Shown: positions 1 through 9,394 of the stretch, in pieces
Numbering within the stretch: position 1 is the stretch's first letter
Layout: every line of letters begins with the position of its first letter
Origin: Stenomitos rutilans HA7619-LM2
Lineage (GTDB): Bacteria; Cyanobacteriota; Cyanobacteriia; Leptolyngbyales; Leptolyngbyaceae
Length of the DNA: 64,000 bases
Direction: 5' to 3'
Assembly (NCBI GenBank): GCA_019358945.1
Contig: JAHHIE010000017.1
Location: forward strand, 44,529-108,528
Program-made: the position numbers and the translations under genes
The notes under the pieces: generated by a model
What the model saw: only the letters and a program-made list of their open reading frames with translations
What the model was told of the DNA's origin: nothing
Database searches by the model: none

Positions 1-1190
<1,190 letters not shown>

Positions 1191-1341
1191 GAAGCGAGTG
1201 CTTTGGGTTGGCGCAAGCCTGAACTGACTAAACTGGCGTAAGATGCGGGCAACCCGTGCTGGTTGTAGCGCGCGACACGCAGGGGTGCTCAAGAATAAGC
1301 CGTGAATGTGGTGAAATGAGCTGAACTCGGACAAAGGCAGT

Positions 1342-2655
1342 ATGGATTGCACTCATAACCATTGGTTCATCGTCTGTACTGCGTCGCTACTTCTACTCAG
1401 TGGCTGTAGCTCGGCTCTACCCATCCACCCTGATAAGAAGGTGACGATCGCAAACGTGGAAGCGGCGATCGACCCCCAACCTACACTTCAGCCATCAGTT
1501 CAGCTTGCTCAAACGGCCAAGCCGTTAAAGCTAACGCCCCATCACATTACCCTGGCAACGGGCAAAACCTTTAACCTGAACCTACCCGCCGACTTGCAAA
1601 TACACGTGGCGGTGCAGGGCTTAAAGCGAGTCCGGTTTATGGCAAAAAGTCCGGACGATCGGATCTTTGTGACCGACATGTTTGATTTAACGGATAACCG
1701 CAACGGTAAAGTTTATATTCTTGATGGGTTCAACCCTAAAAGCGGCACATTTCGCCAAACGACAACGTATTTGACGGGGTTACGCAATCCCAACAGTGTG
1801 ACGTTTTATGTTGCCCCAGACGGAAAGCAGTGGTTGTACCTCGCCCTGACCGATCGCCTTGTTCGCTACCTTTACCGTAATGGTGATCATGCACCGTCCG
1901 AGCGACCACAAATGCTAGCTCGCTTCCCAGACTATGGTCTGAGCTACAAATATGGCGGCTGGCATTTGACTCGTACCGTGACGATCGGGGCTAACCAAAA
2001 AGTTTATGTTGCTGTAGGTAGCAGTTGTAACGCTTGCGAGGAGAAAGAATCGGTGCGAGCGTCAATTCTAGAAATGGATGCAGACGGCCAAAATCAACGC
2101 CAATTTGCTAGGGGGTTACGCAACGCAGTGGGCCTTAAGTGGGTGAACGGGCAACTATTTGCCACCAATATGGGGGCTGATCACCTTGGCGACAATAAGC
2201 CAGAGGAAACGTTTTACCCCATTAAGGCTCAACAAAACTACGGCTGGCCCTACTGCTTCCAATATCGATCGCGGATTTATGCCGATGACCAGTTCAAGCA
2301 GTCGGCTAAGAAGGTCAACTGCGGTACCGTGCCATTGGCTGCTGCAACATTTGCTGCTCATAGCGCCCCATTGGGTCTGGAATATTTTGGGCTTGGCTCG
2401 ATCGAACCTGTGCAAAACGCGTTTCTCGTTGCGCTTCACGGTGGTTCTAAAAAGAGCTTGCAGCGAGGGTATCGAGTCGATCGTATCCAGTCGGGCAAAG
2501 CCCCTGAAGCGTTTATTACGGGCTTCCTGCAAAATGGCGTGATCTACGGTAGACCCGTCGATTTATTGAGTGTCGGCGCAGATGGGTTCTTCTTAACCGA
2601 TGATTATGCTGGAGTTATCTACTACGTCTCTAAAAACACTTCATCAAAGGATTGA
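1342..2655 (+). CDS. Lipoprotein, sorbosone/glucose dehydrogenase-like beta-propeller
   Basis: A 437-residue exported protein. The N-terminus is a lipoprotein signal ending in LLLLSGC (Cys 22 is the likely lipidated residue), followed by a flexible segment to about residue 65. The rest resembles soluble PQQ-dependent sugar dehydrogenase-like six-bladed propellers: GLRNPNSVTF, ARGLRNAVGLKW and a KPEETFYPI/NYGWPYC region match conserved blade motifs of the L-sorbosone/glucose dehydrogenase family. It would sit on the periplasmic face of a membrane and might oxidise a sugar or simply bind a ligand. Whether it keeps a PQQ site cannot be judged here, and no PQQ synthesis genes lie nearby. Confidence 0.75.
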   Translation: MDCTHNHWFIVCTASLLLLSGCSSALPIHPDKKVTIANVEAAIDPQPTLQPSVQLAQTAKPLKLTPHHITLATGKTFNLNLPADLQIHVAVQGLKRVRFMAKSPDDRIFVTDMFDLTDNRNGKVYILDGFNPKSGTFRQTTTYLTGLRNPNSVTFYVAPDGKQWLYLALTDRLVRYLYRNGDHAPSERPQMLARFPDYGLSYKYGGWHLTRTVTIGANQKVYVAVGSSCNACEEKESVRASILEMDADGQNQRQFARGLRNAVGLKWVNGQLFATNMGADHLGDNKPEETFYPIKAQQNYGWPYCFQYRSRIYADDQFKQSAKKVNCGTVPLAAATFAAHSAPLGLEYFGLGSIEPVQNAFLVALHGGSKKSLQRGYRVDRIQSGKAPEAFITGFLQNGVIYGRPVDLLSVGADGFFLTDDYAGVIYYVSKNTSSKD

Positions 2656-2874
2656 TTGGGGTCAATCGATCTCAAGCTCTCTCATTTCTTGCTCCCTCTG
2701 TGATCTGGTCGCTGCATACTCACAGCTTTTGCCTCATGATTGCGCTTGGCTTTTGTGCCGAAATGATGGGTGTAGTAATGCAACCAACTCATAAATCTGA
2801 CTACAATCGACCCGATGTGTCTGCATTTGACGGTTGGTCTTGAGGGAGTAGGGTGTAGAGTACAGGACTCGACA

Positions 2875-3726
2875 GTGCTTGAAATACTGAAGGAACGGTT
2901 ATACGAGCATCTCAGACAGGTTGCGCGAGATCGCGATCCCTACCTGGCAACCGCAGGACATTTTTTTGTCCGTGAATATATTCGGGCACAGTTGGCGCAG
3001 TGGGGCACGGTAGAAACCCATGCGTTTCATGTACAAGGCACTGAGTTTCAGAATTTGATCTTGAATTTGCCAGGGCGATCGTCCAAACCACCCATTCTCA
3101 TTGGCGCTCACTACGATGCAGTGCCTGGTTCAGCCGGAGCCGATGACAATGCCACTGGTGTGGCTGTGCTGCTAGAACTGGCGCGATGCTTTGCTTCCAC
3201 ACCAGCCCGACACCCTGTTCGCTTAGTAGCGTTTGATTTAGAAGAGACCAGCTACGATCGCGCGGGTAGCACTCACTATGCCAATTCTTTGAGGCAGGAC
3301 TTGCAGCAAGAACCCCTGCGACTCATGCTGTCGCTAGAAATGTTGGGCTATTGCGATCAAACGCCTGGTTCTCAGCGTTACCCAACCGGATTGCAGCGCT
3401 TTTATCCAAAACAGGGAAATTTTATTGCGCTGATTGGTAACTTGAAAACCATTCCTGATTTAGTGCGGCTGAGTCATTACCTGCGATCGTGCGGTGCGCC
3501 CTGTGAATGGTTGCCTGCTGGTAATCGGGGCCTCATCGTACCAGAGACTCGTCGGAGTGACCATGCTGTCTTTTGGGATCAAGGCTATCGCGCGCTGATG
3601 GTGACAGATACGTCTTTTCTTCGCAATCCTCACTATCACAAACCCAGCGATCGTTTAGAAACGTTAGACCTCAATTTTCTAACAACTGTTTGTTGTGGTT
3701 TGGCGCAGGGTCTTCGACGGTTGTAA
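2875..3726 (+). CDS. M28 family zinc peptidase
   Basis: Predicted cytoplasmic metallopeptidase of family M28 (aminopeptidase Y/glutaminyl cyclase-like fold), about 283 residues. Zinc-ligand motifs are visible in order: GAHYDAVPGSAGADDNATG (His, bridging Asp), DLEETSYDRAGS (Glu pair), LEMLGYCD, and a late HYHKPSD histidine. No signal peptide is evident. The frame is open back to an ATG at 2815, but GTG at 2875 has AGGA eight bases upstream and places the start just before the helix preceding GHFFVREYI. I therefore prefer 2875; the start is uncertain. The substrate is unknown; aminopeptidase activity is the family default. Confidence 0.85.
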   Translation: MLEILKERLYEHLRQVARDRDPYLATAGHFFVREYIRAQLAQWGTVETHAFHVQGTEFQNLILNLPGRSSKPPILIGAHYDAVPGSAGADDNATGVAVLLELARCFASTPARHPVRLVAFDLEETSYDRAGSTHYANSLRQDLQQEPLRLMLSLEMLGYCDQTPGSQRYPTGLQRFYPKQGNFIALIGNLKTIPDLVRLSHYLRSCGAPCEWLPAGNRGLIVPETRRSDHAVFWDQGYRALMVTDTSFLRNPHYHKPSDRLETLDLNFLTTVCCGLAQGLRRL

Positions 3727-3999
3727 CGCTTTGGTTCAGACGTAATGACCTAGCAAATTGTTAGAGATGAAGTGGAGCCTAAAACATTCTTTTACAAAGC
3801 GTTGAAATGGTGGTTCAAAGCGTGAAGTGAGCGCATTTGATCAGAATGCTTTTGACGGGAAGCGCGCGCCTAAACTTTGCGACCTGACCACTTAACACAG
3901 ATATTTCATCACAGCATTGCTGTTACACTCCGCGAAATTAATGAGACCACTTCTGCTTTTTAGAGCTATCGTGTAAGAACAGCGTTTGGGGAGAGATTC

Positions 4000-4740
4000 A
4001 TGCGTAAACTTGTGTTCGTAGGACTTGCTGGAGCGATCGCGTTGACTGTCGCCAGTTGTTCGTCTGATTCAGGTGGCGATGTTGCGACTTCTCCATCCCC
4101 TGCTGCGTCTGTTGCTGCTAAGAAACCCGCAACCACCCAACCTTTTGGGGCAAAGGCTGCTCCGCTGGTCGCTCAAAAGCCACCCGCTGCCGATAGCATT
4201 CCCGGTTTGATTCAATCCACGAATGGTGACGAGCGCGCCAAGCAAGTGCAGGCAAGCATTGATAGTCGGAAAGGGAAAGATCCCTTTGCAGGTCTACCTT
4301 TAAAGCTACAGCAGCCTCGTACAGCGGCAAACAGCCAGAGTGTACCCACGGTTCGCCAGCTACCTGCTGCGCCAAGAGCTGTGACTCGGAGGCCAAACTC
4401 AACAGCCTTCAATCCTAGAACACCCCTGCCACCTGGTAGCTCAAATTCAGGTGTTCCAGTGATCAAAACCTTGCCGCCGCTGCCCTCTACTACGCTAGCG
4501 AGTGCAGTTGAAGTGAGCGGTGTTGTCATGGTAGGCGGGGTAGCACAAGCGATCGTGAAAGCACCGAATGAAGAAACCAGCCGTTACGTTCGCGTGGGTC
4601 AGCGGCTTTCAAATGGGCAGGTACTGGTGAAGCGCATTGAGATGAATGCAGGATCTGATCCAATCGTCATTTTGGAAGAAAATGGGGTTGAAGTATCAAG
4701 AGCTGTTGGGACGACGGTAGCAGCCAATAAGCCTGCTTGA
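4000..4740 (+). CDS. Lipoprotein with Pro/Ala-rich linker and PilP-like C-terminal domain
   Basis: A 246-residue protein with a lipoprotein signal (LTVASC, Cys at about 20) and a long linker rich in Pro, Ala, Ser and Thr to about residue 165. A compact C-terminal beta domain follows, with the pattern SGVVMVGG...AIVK...RYVRVGQRL...VLVKRI...VILEENG. That pattern recalls the small domains of PilP/GspC-type secretion and pilus proteins, in which a strand pair presents a short 'binding' motif. The resemblance is mine by eye and is not proof. No pilus genes adjoin it. Start is well set by GGGGAGAG a few bases upstream. Confidence 0.6.
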   Translation: MRKLVFVGLAGAIALTVASCSSDSGGDVATSPSPAASVAAKKPATTQPFGAKAAPLVAQKPPAADSIPGLIQSTNGDERAKQVQASIDSRKGKDPFAGLPLKLQQPRTAANSQSVPTVRQLPAAPRAVTRRPNSTAFNPRTPLPPGSSNSGVPVIKTLPPLPSTTLASAVEVSGVVMVGGVAQAIVKAPNEETSRYVRVGQRLSNGQVLVKRIEMNAGSDPIVILEENGVEVSRAVGTTVAANKPA

Positions 4741-4846
4741 TGCTTGCTAACAACGATTTGCAACAACTCACGTTCACTGTAATGGTGTTAGCGCTAGAGT
4801 GAAAAGACATTTTTAGCGACTGCTTCTCACGTGAAGTTGTGCGGTT

Positions 4847-5518
4847 ATGACACAGGCCACCACTGACCCACCGTCTTGGTTTCTGGGAGGAACCGAGCTT
4901 GTTGATCTGTTTTTTGCACCCAATCAGCAGCCAGATCCGCGCTGGACTCAGGATGCTGACTTGTTGCGTGCATTCAATTTCGTGCCGGGTCTCAAAGAAC
5001 TGCTCATGCTGCGGCAGGTTCACGCTTTAGAGCATGCCACTGTATGGGTGTTAAGTAGCTGGGCAAAACCCCGCCATTCGACAGCGATAGAAACTGTGCC
5101 AGATAATGAGTTGCTCGGTGGACTGTCAACCGATCGCGGTTTTCACCTTTATGGACAGGTCAACACAATCGAGTTGCAACGAGCGGTTCAGGTAGCATTG
5201 CGGCGATTAACGGCTGGCGAGTGGCATTTAGCTGTTCACCCACGTTGTGGTACAAACTTATCGGTGGGGATGCTGCTGACAGCAGGCTTTGCGGTAGGTA
5301 TGGCAACGCTTTTGCCCCGTGGGCCGATCGAGCAATTCGTTGGATTGGGGGTGGCTGCCGCTACTGCCGCGCACCTGACGCCTGATTTGGGTCGGTTTGC
5401 TCAGCAATATATTACGACTGCGGTTCCGTTTAATCTGGCGATCGAGCGTATTACGCCCACCAAAGACGCGATCGGACGCCCAGCGCACTTCGTTCAGGTC
5501 AGTTGGAAAGAAGCGTGA
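4847..5518 (+). CDS. DUF6391-type conserved cyanobacterial protein
   Basis: A 223-residue protein of the cyanobacterial/plastid conserved family I know as DUF6391. The central motif LRQVHALEHATVWVL contains two His and one Glu in a helix. It is followed by a region with GGLSTDRGFHLYG and a hydrophobic stretch (LSVGMLLTAGFAVGMATLLP) that could be a membrane helix or buried core. The arrangement His-x2-Glu-His could bind metal, but no function is established to my knowledge. The gene lies 106 bases after the lipoprotein gene on the same strand, so they might be co-transcribed. It converges with larB. Confidence 0.65.
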   Translation: MTQATTDPPSWFLGGTELVDLFFAPNQQPDPRWTQDADLLRAFNFVPGLKELLMLRQVHALEHATVWVLSSWAKPRHSTAIETVPDNELLGGLSTDRGFHLYGQVNTIELQRAVQVALRRLTAGEWHLAVHPRCGTNLSVGMLLTAGFAVGMATLLPRGPIEQFVGLGVAAATAAHLTPDLGRFAQQYITTAVPFNLAIERITPTKDAIGRPAHFVQVSWKEA

Positions 5519-5553
5519 CCAAAGCAAAAGGATAAGAGAAAACTTTTTAGCCT

Positions 5554-6492
5554 TTATCCTTCAGCCTTAATCCGTTCTTGCAGCCTGTTCGCACTGCGCA
5601 AAATTTGTCCTGCCAGGATTGCTGCGCCAAAGCCATTGTCAATGTTGACCACTCCAATGCCAGCCGCGCACGAGTTAAGCATGGTGAGCAAGGGGGCTAA
5701 CCCGTTGAAACTGGCTCCGTACCCAATACTGGTTGGCACTGCAATGACAGGGCACTCTGCTAATCCAGCGACGACGCTAGGTAGTGCGCCTTCCATTCCC
5801 GCTACCACAACGAGGACATCAGCTTCAGCGATCGCCCAGCGGTTTTCGAGCAGCCGATGAATGCCGGATACGCCTACATCCCACAGCCGATTAACTTTGA
5901 AACCACACAAATCAGCCGTGACAGCCGCTTCTTCAGCAACGGGGAGATCAGCCGTGCCTGCAGAGAGAATGCTGATGGTACCGGGGTGGGAGGGTGTGGG
6001 GTGTGGGGTGTGGGGTGTGGAGTTTTGAGTAGCGCTTTGCGCCGACAAGCTAGAGAGTTTTGAGTTTTGAGTTTTGAGTTGGGCTGTTGCTTCAGGACGT
6101 TTTGAGTGAGTCTCAATACTTGACTTCTGACTTCTGATTTCTGATTTCTGACTCCTTTTCAACGCACAAATGCGTGCCGTTGCGTAATACTCCACATCTG
6201 GCACTTTGGCTTTCAGTTGGGCATAGACATCTGGTTCGATGCGGGTTGCCATGACAACCGCAGAACGATCGCGCATGACTCCCATAATTTGAGCAATTTG
6301 ATCGGGCGTTTTACCTAAACCCCAAATGAACTCAGGAAAACCAGTGCGGAGCGCGCGGTGATGGTCAATACGAGCAAAGTCTTCAACTGTTTCAAAGTTC
6401 AAGTTTTTGAGTTTGTCAAACGCAAGCTCTGGAGCAATTTCACCAGCAGCAACCGCTTGAAGGAGGTGCTTAAGCTGTTCAGGTTGAGTCAC
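5554..6492 (-). CDS. larB: LarB, pyridinium-3,5-biscarboxylate mononucleotide synthase, with in-frame repeat insert
   Basis: A 312-residue LarB homologue. LarB carboxylates and hydrolyses nicotinic acid adenine dinucleotide in the first step of nickel-pincer cofactor synthesis. The C-terminal PurE-like domain is clear (ILSAGTADLPVAEEAA, VGVSGIHRLL, VVAGMEGALPSVV, GASFNGLAPLL). Residues about 113-169 (bases 5986-6156) are low complexity: SQKSEIRSQKS, QLKTQNSKL, TPHTPHPTPSHP. They are a translation of the dispersed repeat found elsewhere in the window. Removing them leaves about 255 residues, the usual LarB length, so the insert lies in the inter-domain linker and preserves frame. larC and larE are not in the window. 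The start at 6492 gives a normal N-terminus. Confidence 0.88.
   Translation of the reverse strand: MTQPEQLKHLLQAVAAGEIAPELAFDKLKNLNFETVEDFARIDHHRALRTGFPEFIWGLGKTPDQIAQIMGVMRDRSAVVMATRIEPDVYAQLKAKVPDVEYYATARICALKRSQKSEIRSQKSSIETHSKRPEATAQLKTQNSKLSSLSAQSATQNSTPHTPHPTPSHPGTISILSAGTADLPVAEEAAVTADLCGFKVNRLWDVGVSGIHRLLENRWAIAEADVLVVVAGMEGALPSVVAGLAECPVIAVPTSIGYGASFNGLAPLLTMLNSCAAGIGVVNIDNGFGAAILAGQILRSANRLQERIKAEG
5986..6156 (-). repeat. Dispersed repeat block inside larB
   Basis: Contains 'gttttgagttttgagttttgag', the 'ggtgtggggtgtgg' run and the 'cttctgatttctgatttctg' run. All are word types also found in spacers of this window. The block is about 171 bases, divisible by three, and free of stops in the larB frame. 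It sits between the N-terminal domain and the PurE-like domain. Confidence 0.75.
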
Positions 6493-6532
6493 GGGGAAAG
6501 CATTAAAGGATAAGGGATAAAGGATGAAGGAT

Positions 6533-6644
6533 TAGGACTTACGCAAAAGCGATCATCTTTCGCCCCCTAGCCCCCAATGCTGGGGGAACCGAGCCAATTA
6601 AAGCCCCCAGCATTGGGGGTTTGGGGGCAAATGCGTAAGTCCTA
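6533..6644. mobile_element. 112-bp miniature inverted-repeat element (TA-flanked)
   Basis: Perfect 13-base terminal inverted repeats: TAGGACTTACGCA at 6533-6545 and TGCGTAAGTCCTA at 6632-6644. The interior also contains a strong palindrome built from 'cccccaatgctggggg' and 'cccccagcattggggg'. The outermost TA on each side could be the target duplication typical of IS630/Tc1-mariner-type transposition. There is no coding sequence, so it would need a transposase in trans. It lies in the 183-base gap between the solute-binding protein gene and larB, and would give a large hairpin in any read-through mRNA. Confidence 0.8.
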
Positions 6645-6675
6645 AGGATAAGTCCGAGCCTTTAGCTTTGAGCCT

Positions 6676-8499
6676 TTAGCCTTCATCCTTTCTTATTCTA
6701 AGTTCTTGAATGTTCCACAGCCCCCAACTAGGTAAGCCTGTGTATTGCAGTCCTTCTACGCGATCGCGGACGGCCATTAACGCGCGATCGTTGACGAGAT
6801 GAATCACAGGGAGTTGCTCTTGCACGATGCGCTGGAAGTCTCCATAGATGGCTTTGCGTTTTGTTTCATCCAGTTCGCGTGCGCCCTCGATGAAGAGACG
6901 ATCAATGGTGGTTTCCCACTCTTTGGGTGCCCAGCCTTGAAGGGGTGGTTGACCGGGCTGTTGCTTGAGATTAAACCCATGAGACGCACCGCTGCTGACC
7001 CACAAATTGGCGGCGGCGTGTGGCTCAATGCCGCCCGTAAAGCCAATCATGTGAGCATCCCAGTCGCGTGTCGTATTGACCTTGTCAATCAAAACATTGA
7101 AATTGATGGGCGTATAGTTAACCCTGATGCCGATTTTGCCGAGGTCTTGCTGCACTTGAGCACCGATCGCCACTCTTACAGGATTATTGGCATTGGTAAT
7201 CAAACTGAACTGAACACGGTGATTCTCTGCATCGAGCAATTGTCCCTGGGCGTTATACTTAAAGCCTGCCTGCTTTAACAAAGCTCTGGCTTTTTCGGGG
7301 TCATAGTCATACACTTTGAGACCGTCTTTGAGAAAGAACGGGCTTTGCACAGAAATGGGTGAATTTTGAATGACGCCCAGTCCCCGAAACAGATTGTTGT
7401 TGATTCGCTGGCGATTGATACCATAGGCCACGGCCTGCCGAAAGGCCAGTGTATTGAACCAGCCCGATTTGATTGGGTCTACAAGCGGTTTGCCGTTTTT
7501 ATCTTTAGCGGTGTTGAGATTAAAGGTGAGGTAGAGGGTGCCTGACCACGGTCCACCGTCACGAATGGTAAACCCACCACGTTTTTCCTCCCGTTTAAGC
7601 AGGGGCACATATTCTGCTCGCAACGGTCGCACATCGCCAAGCACATCCATATCACCCGATCGAAACCGCAAAAGCTGTGTATCCAGGCTCTCCACCACTT
7701 GCCAAATGATGCGATCGATATAAGGCAGTTGCCTTCCCTGAGCGTCTTTGCGCCAGTAGTAAGGATTGCGACGAAAAATGAGCCGCTGTCCAGGGATGTA
7801 GCGCTCCATCAGGTAAGGGCCGTTCACGACAACTTTGGTTGGGTCGGTATCGGTACCCCAGGTGGAAAGAAACTTGAGGTTGCCATCCGAGCCTTTGGTT
7901 TTCAGCGTTTCTGCAAGCGCGTGTTTTGGTAAAATCACAATGCCATCCAGACCTGCGGTTGCGTTTAACAGGGGCGCGAAAGGCTCTGGCAATAAGAATT
8001 CGACCCGCAAATCATCGAGCTTGCGCACATTAGGATAAGCTTTGTTCACCCCAATTTGAATGCCTTCTTTCGCATCGGTGGGCACCTCTGGGTTTGCAAT
8101 CACGTCCCGGTAGGTAAACACCACATCATCAGCAGTGAGTGGTACCCCATCAGACCATTTCAAGCCAGCACGCAGCTTAAAAACAATTCGCTTCTGGTCG
8201 TCTGAAATCTGCCAGGACTCTGCTAGAGCAGGCTCGATCGCGCCCGTTACTCCGTTCTCCTGAGTCAGGCAGTCGTAGGTAAACAGAAAAATGCTGGGAA
8301 AGGTATTTTTGTTTGCGAAGTTAAAGGTGTTTGGGTCTGTGACAGTGCTGAGAATCAGTTGGCTGCTTTGCGCGGCCTGTGTGCGAAGCTGACTGGGCTG
8401 GCAGCCCGTGAGTAAAAGAGCAAACGCAATGCTTAAAGCAATGCTAGAAAACCTGCAAGACCAGACGTTTGCCAGATATACTATCCAGCTTGTTCTCAT
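6676..8499 (-). CDS. ABC transporter family 5 solute-binding lipoprotein (peptide/nickel type)
   Basis: About 607 residues. After a lipoprotein signal ending LLLTGC comes a complete extracellular solute-binding protein family 5 domain: EPALAESWQISDD, FKLRAGLKWSDGVPLTADDVVFTY, an NPYYWRKD motif and the C-terminal QRIVQEQLPVIHL region. This class binds peptides, opines or nickel for ABC importers. The frame is open to 8718, but ATG at 8499 has GAGG six bases upstream and directly precedes the signal peptide, so I start there. No permease or ATPase gene adjoins it. larB follows on the same strand after 183 bases, which might hint at nickel, but ligand residues cannot be read from the sequence. 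Confidence 0.88.
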   Translation of the reverse strand: MRTSWIVYLANVWSCRFSSIALSIAFALLLTGCQPSQLRTQAAQSSQLILSTVTDPNTFNFANKNTFPSIFLFTYDCLTQENGVTGAIEPALAESWQISDDQKRIVFKLRAGLKWSDGVPLTADDVVFTYRDVIANPEVPTDAKEGIQIGVNKAYPNVRKLDDLRVEFLLPEPFAPLLNATAGLDGIVILPKHALAETLKTKGSDGNLKFLSTWGTDTDPTKVVVNGPYLMERYIPGQRLIFRRNPYYWRKDAQGRQLPYIDRIIWQVVESLDTQLLRFRSGDMDVLGDVRPLRAEYVPLLKREEKRGGFTIRDGGPWSGTLYLTFNLNTAKDKNGKPLVDPIKSGWFNTLAFRQAVAYGINRQRINNNLFRGLGVIQNSPISVQSPFFLKDGLKVYDYDPEKARALLKQAGFKYNAQGQLLDAENHRVQFSLITNANNPVRVAIGAQVQQDLGKIGIRVNYTPINFNVLIDKVNTTRDWDAHMIGFTGGIEPHAAANLWVSSGASHGFNLKQQPGQPPLQGWAPKEWETTIDRLFIEGARELDETKRKAIYGDFQRIVQEQLPVIHLVNDRALMAVRDRVEGLQYTGLPSWGLWNIQELRIRKDEG

Positions 8500-8917
8500 G
8501 CGAATCCTCAGTGCTTCTGCGTGCAGTAATAGCTGTCTATTCTGCTCGTGCATGGCTTCACCCTGACGATCGCCCCCCTTTAAACGACAGATGGGAACGA
8601 CAATTGCGATCGCCCACGGAAACCAATTCGTTTGCCAAAGCCAGTTTGTCTGCCAAAGCCAGTTCGTCTGCCGAACCCAATTGTGCACTGCCCGAACGTG
8701 AGAAAAGACAGAAACCATGCTGAAGATGACTAAAGGGAAGAACTATTCTTTATTAGTTTGCGTCTAAACGTCTTATCTGTGTATTAAATTCGCGCTTTAT
8801 CCCACAACCATAGGGTCGGTAAGCGATGATGGTAGTGCGATCGTCGCAGCAATTGCTGATTGAATGTACGGCGTTGCGTCACAAACAAACTCCGTTACGG
8901 AGACAAGAGGGGGAGTT
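8500..8917. promoter_or_regulatory. Divergent promoter region with 18-bp tandem repeats
   Basis: This 418-base gap separates the leftward solute-binding protein gene from the rightward small exported protein gene. Bases 8623-8688 hold three and a half copies of an 18-base unit of the type 'ccagtttgtctgccaaag'. The leftward frame stays open through them and would read as repeated Asn-Trp-Leu-Trp-Gln-Thr, but that extension lies upstream of the chosen start and is probably untranslated. No clear operator was identified. Confidence 0.5.
8623..8688. repeat. 18-bp tandem repeat, about 3.5 copies
   Basis: Units begin at 8623, 8641, 8659 and 8677 (partial). They differ from one another by a few substitutions. 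The array lies upstream of the solute-binding protein start and could hold repeated regulator sites or be neutral. Confidence 0.8.
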
Positions 8918-9382
8918 ATGGCAAGTCGCTTACGGTGGGGTAGTTGGCTCATTGCACTTGGCGTGTTGGGGGCACTACCTGTGCTGGCGCAGTCTAATTT
9001 TGGTGGGTTGACGCTGGGCAGTGGCAAACAAACAGGTACCTTGTCCGGTTCTACGGGTGGCTCAACTTCGCTACCTGCGATCGTTAGCAACCACGATCGC
9101 AACAACAATACCTGTCTCGGCTTTGGCGACCCCACGCCCGACCATATTCTAGTCTTGCAGCAAAATTTTTCGACTCTGAACCTTCGCGTAAACAGCGGTG
9201 GTAGCGGCACTACATTAGTGATTCAGGGCGCGCGCGATGTCCGCTGTAGCGATAACACCACAGCAAGGCGGCAAGATGCCAGCCTTACCGATACCGACTG
9301 GCAGGCTGGCACCTACAAAATTTGGGTTGGTACAGCGGCACCTGGCGTTCGTCGGGACTATACGCTCTCTGTAAAGCCGTAG
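8918..9382 (+). CDS. Small exported beta-sandwich protein
   Basis: A 154-residue protein with a Sec signal peptide (hydrophobic LIALGVLGALPVLAQ). The mature domain has alternating beta pattern, and two Cys (NNNTCLGFG and RCSDN) might form a disulfide in the periplasm. Phrases such as HILVLQQNFSTLNLRV and AGTYKIWVG...YTLSV recall pre-peptidase C-terminal-like beta sandwiches, which often bind carbohydrate or act as accessory domains. I cannot assign a role. The upstream frame is open from 8864, but ATG at 8918 has a strong AGAGGGGGAG before it. The glycerate kinase gene starts 12 bases after its stop, so the two are probably one transcript. Confidence 0.65.
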   Translation: MASRLRWGSWLIALGVLGALPVLAQSNFGGLTLGSGKQTGTLSGSTGGSTSLPAIVSNHDRNNNTCLGFGDPTPDHILVLQQNFSTLNLRVNSGGSGTTLVIQGARDVRCSDNTTARRQDASLTDTDWQAGTYKIWVGTAAPGVRRDYTLSVKP

Positions 9383-9394
9383 TGAACTAGGTGT

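Noticed and set aside
8500..8718. Longer N-terminus of the solute-binding protein with Trp-rich repeats
   Set aside because: The ATG at 8499 has a good ribosome-binding site and directly begins a lipoprotein signal.
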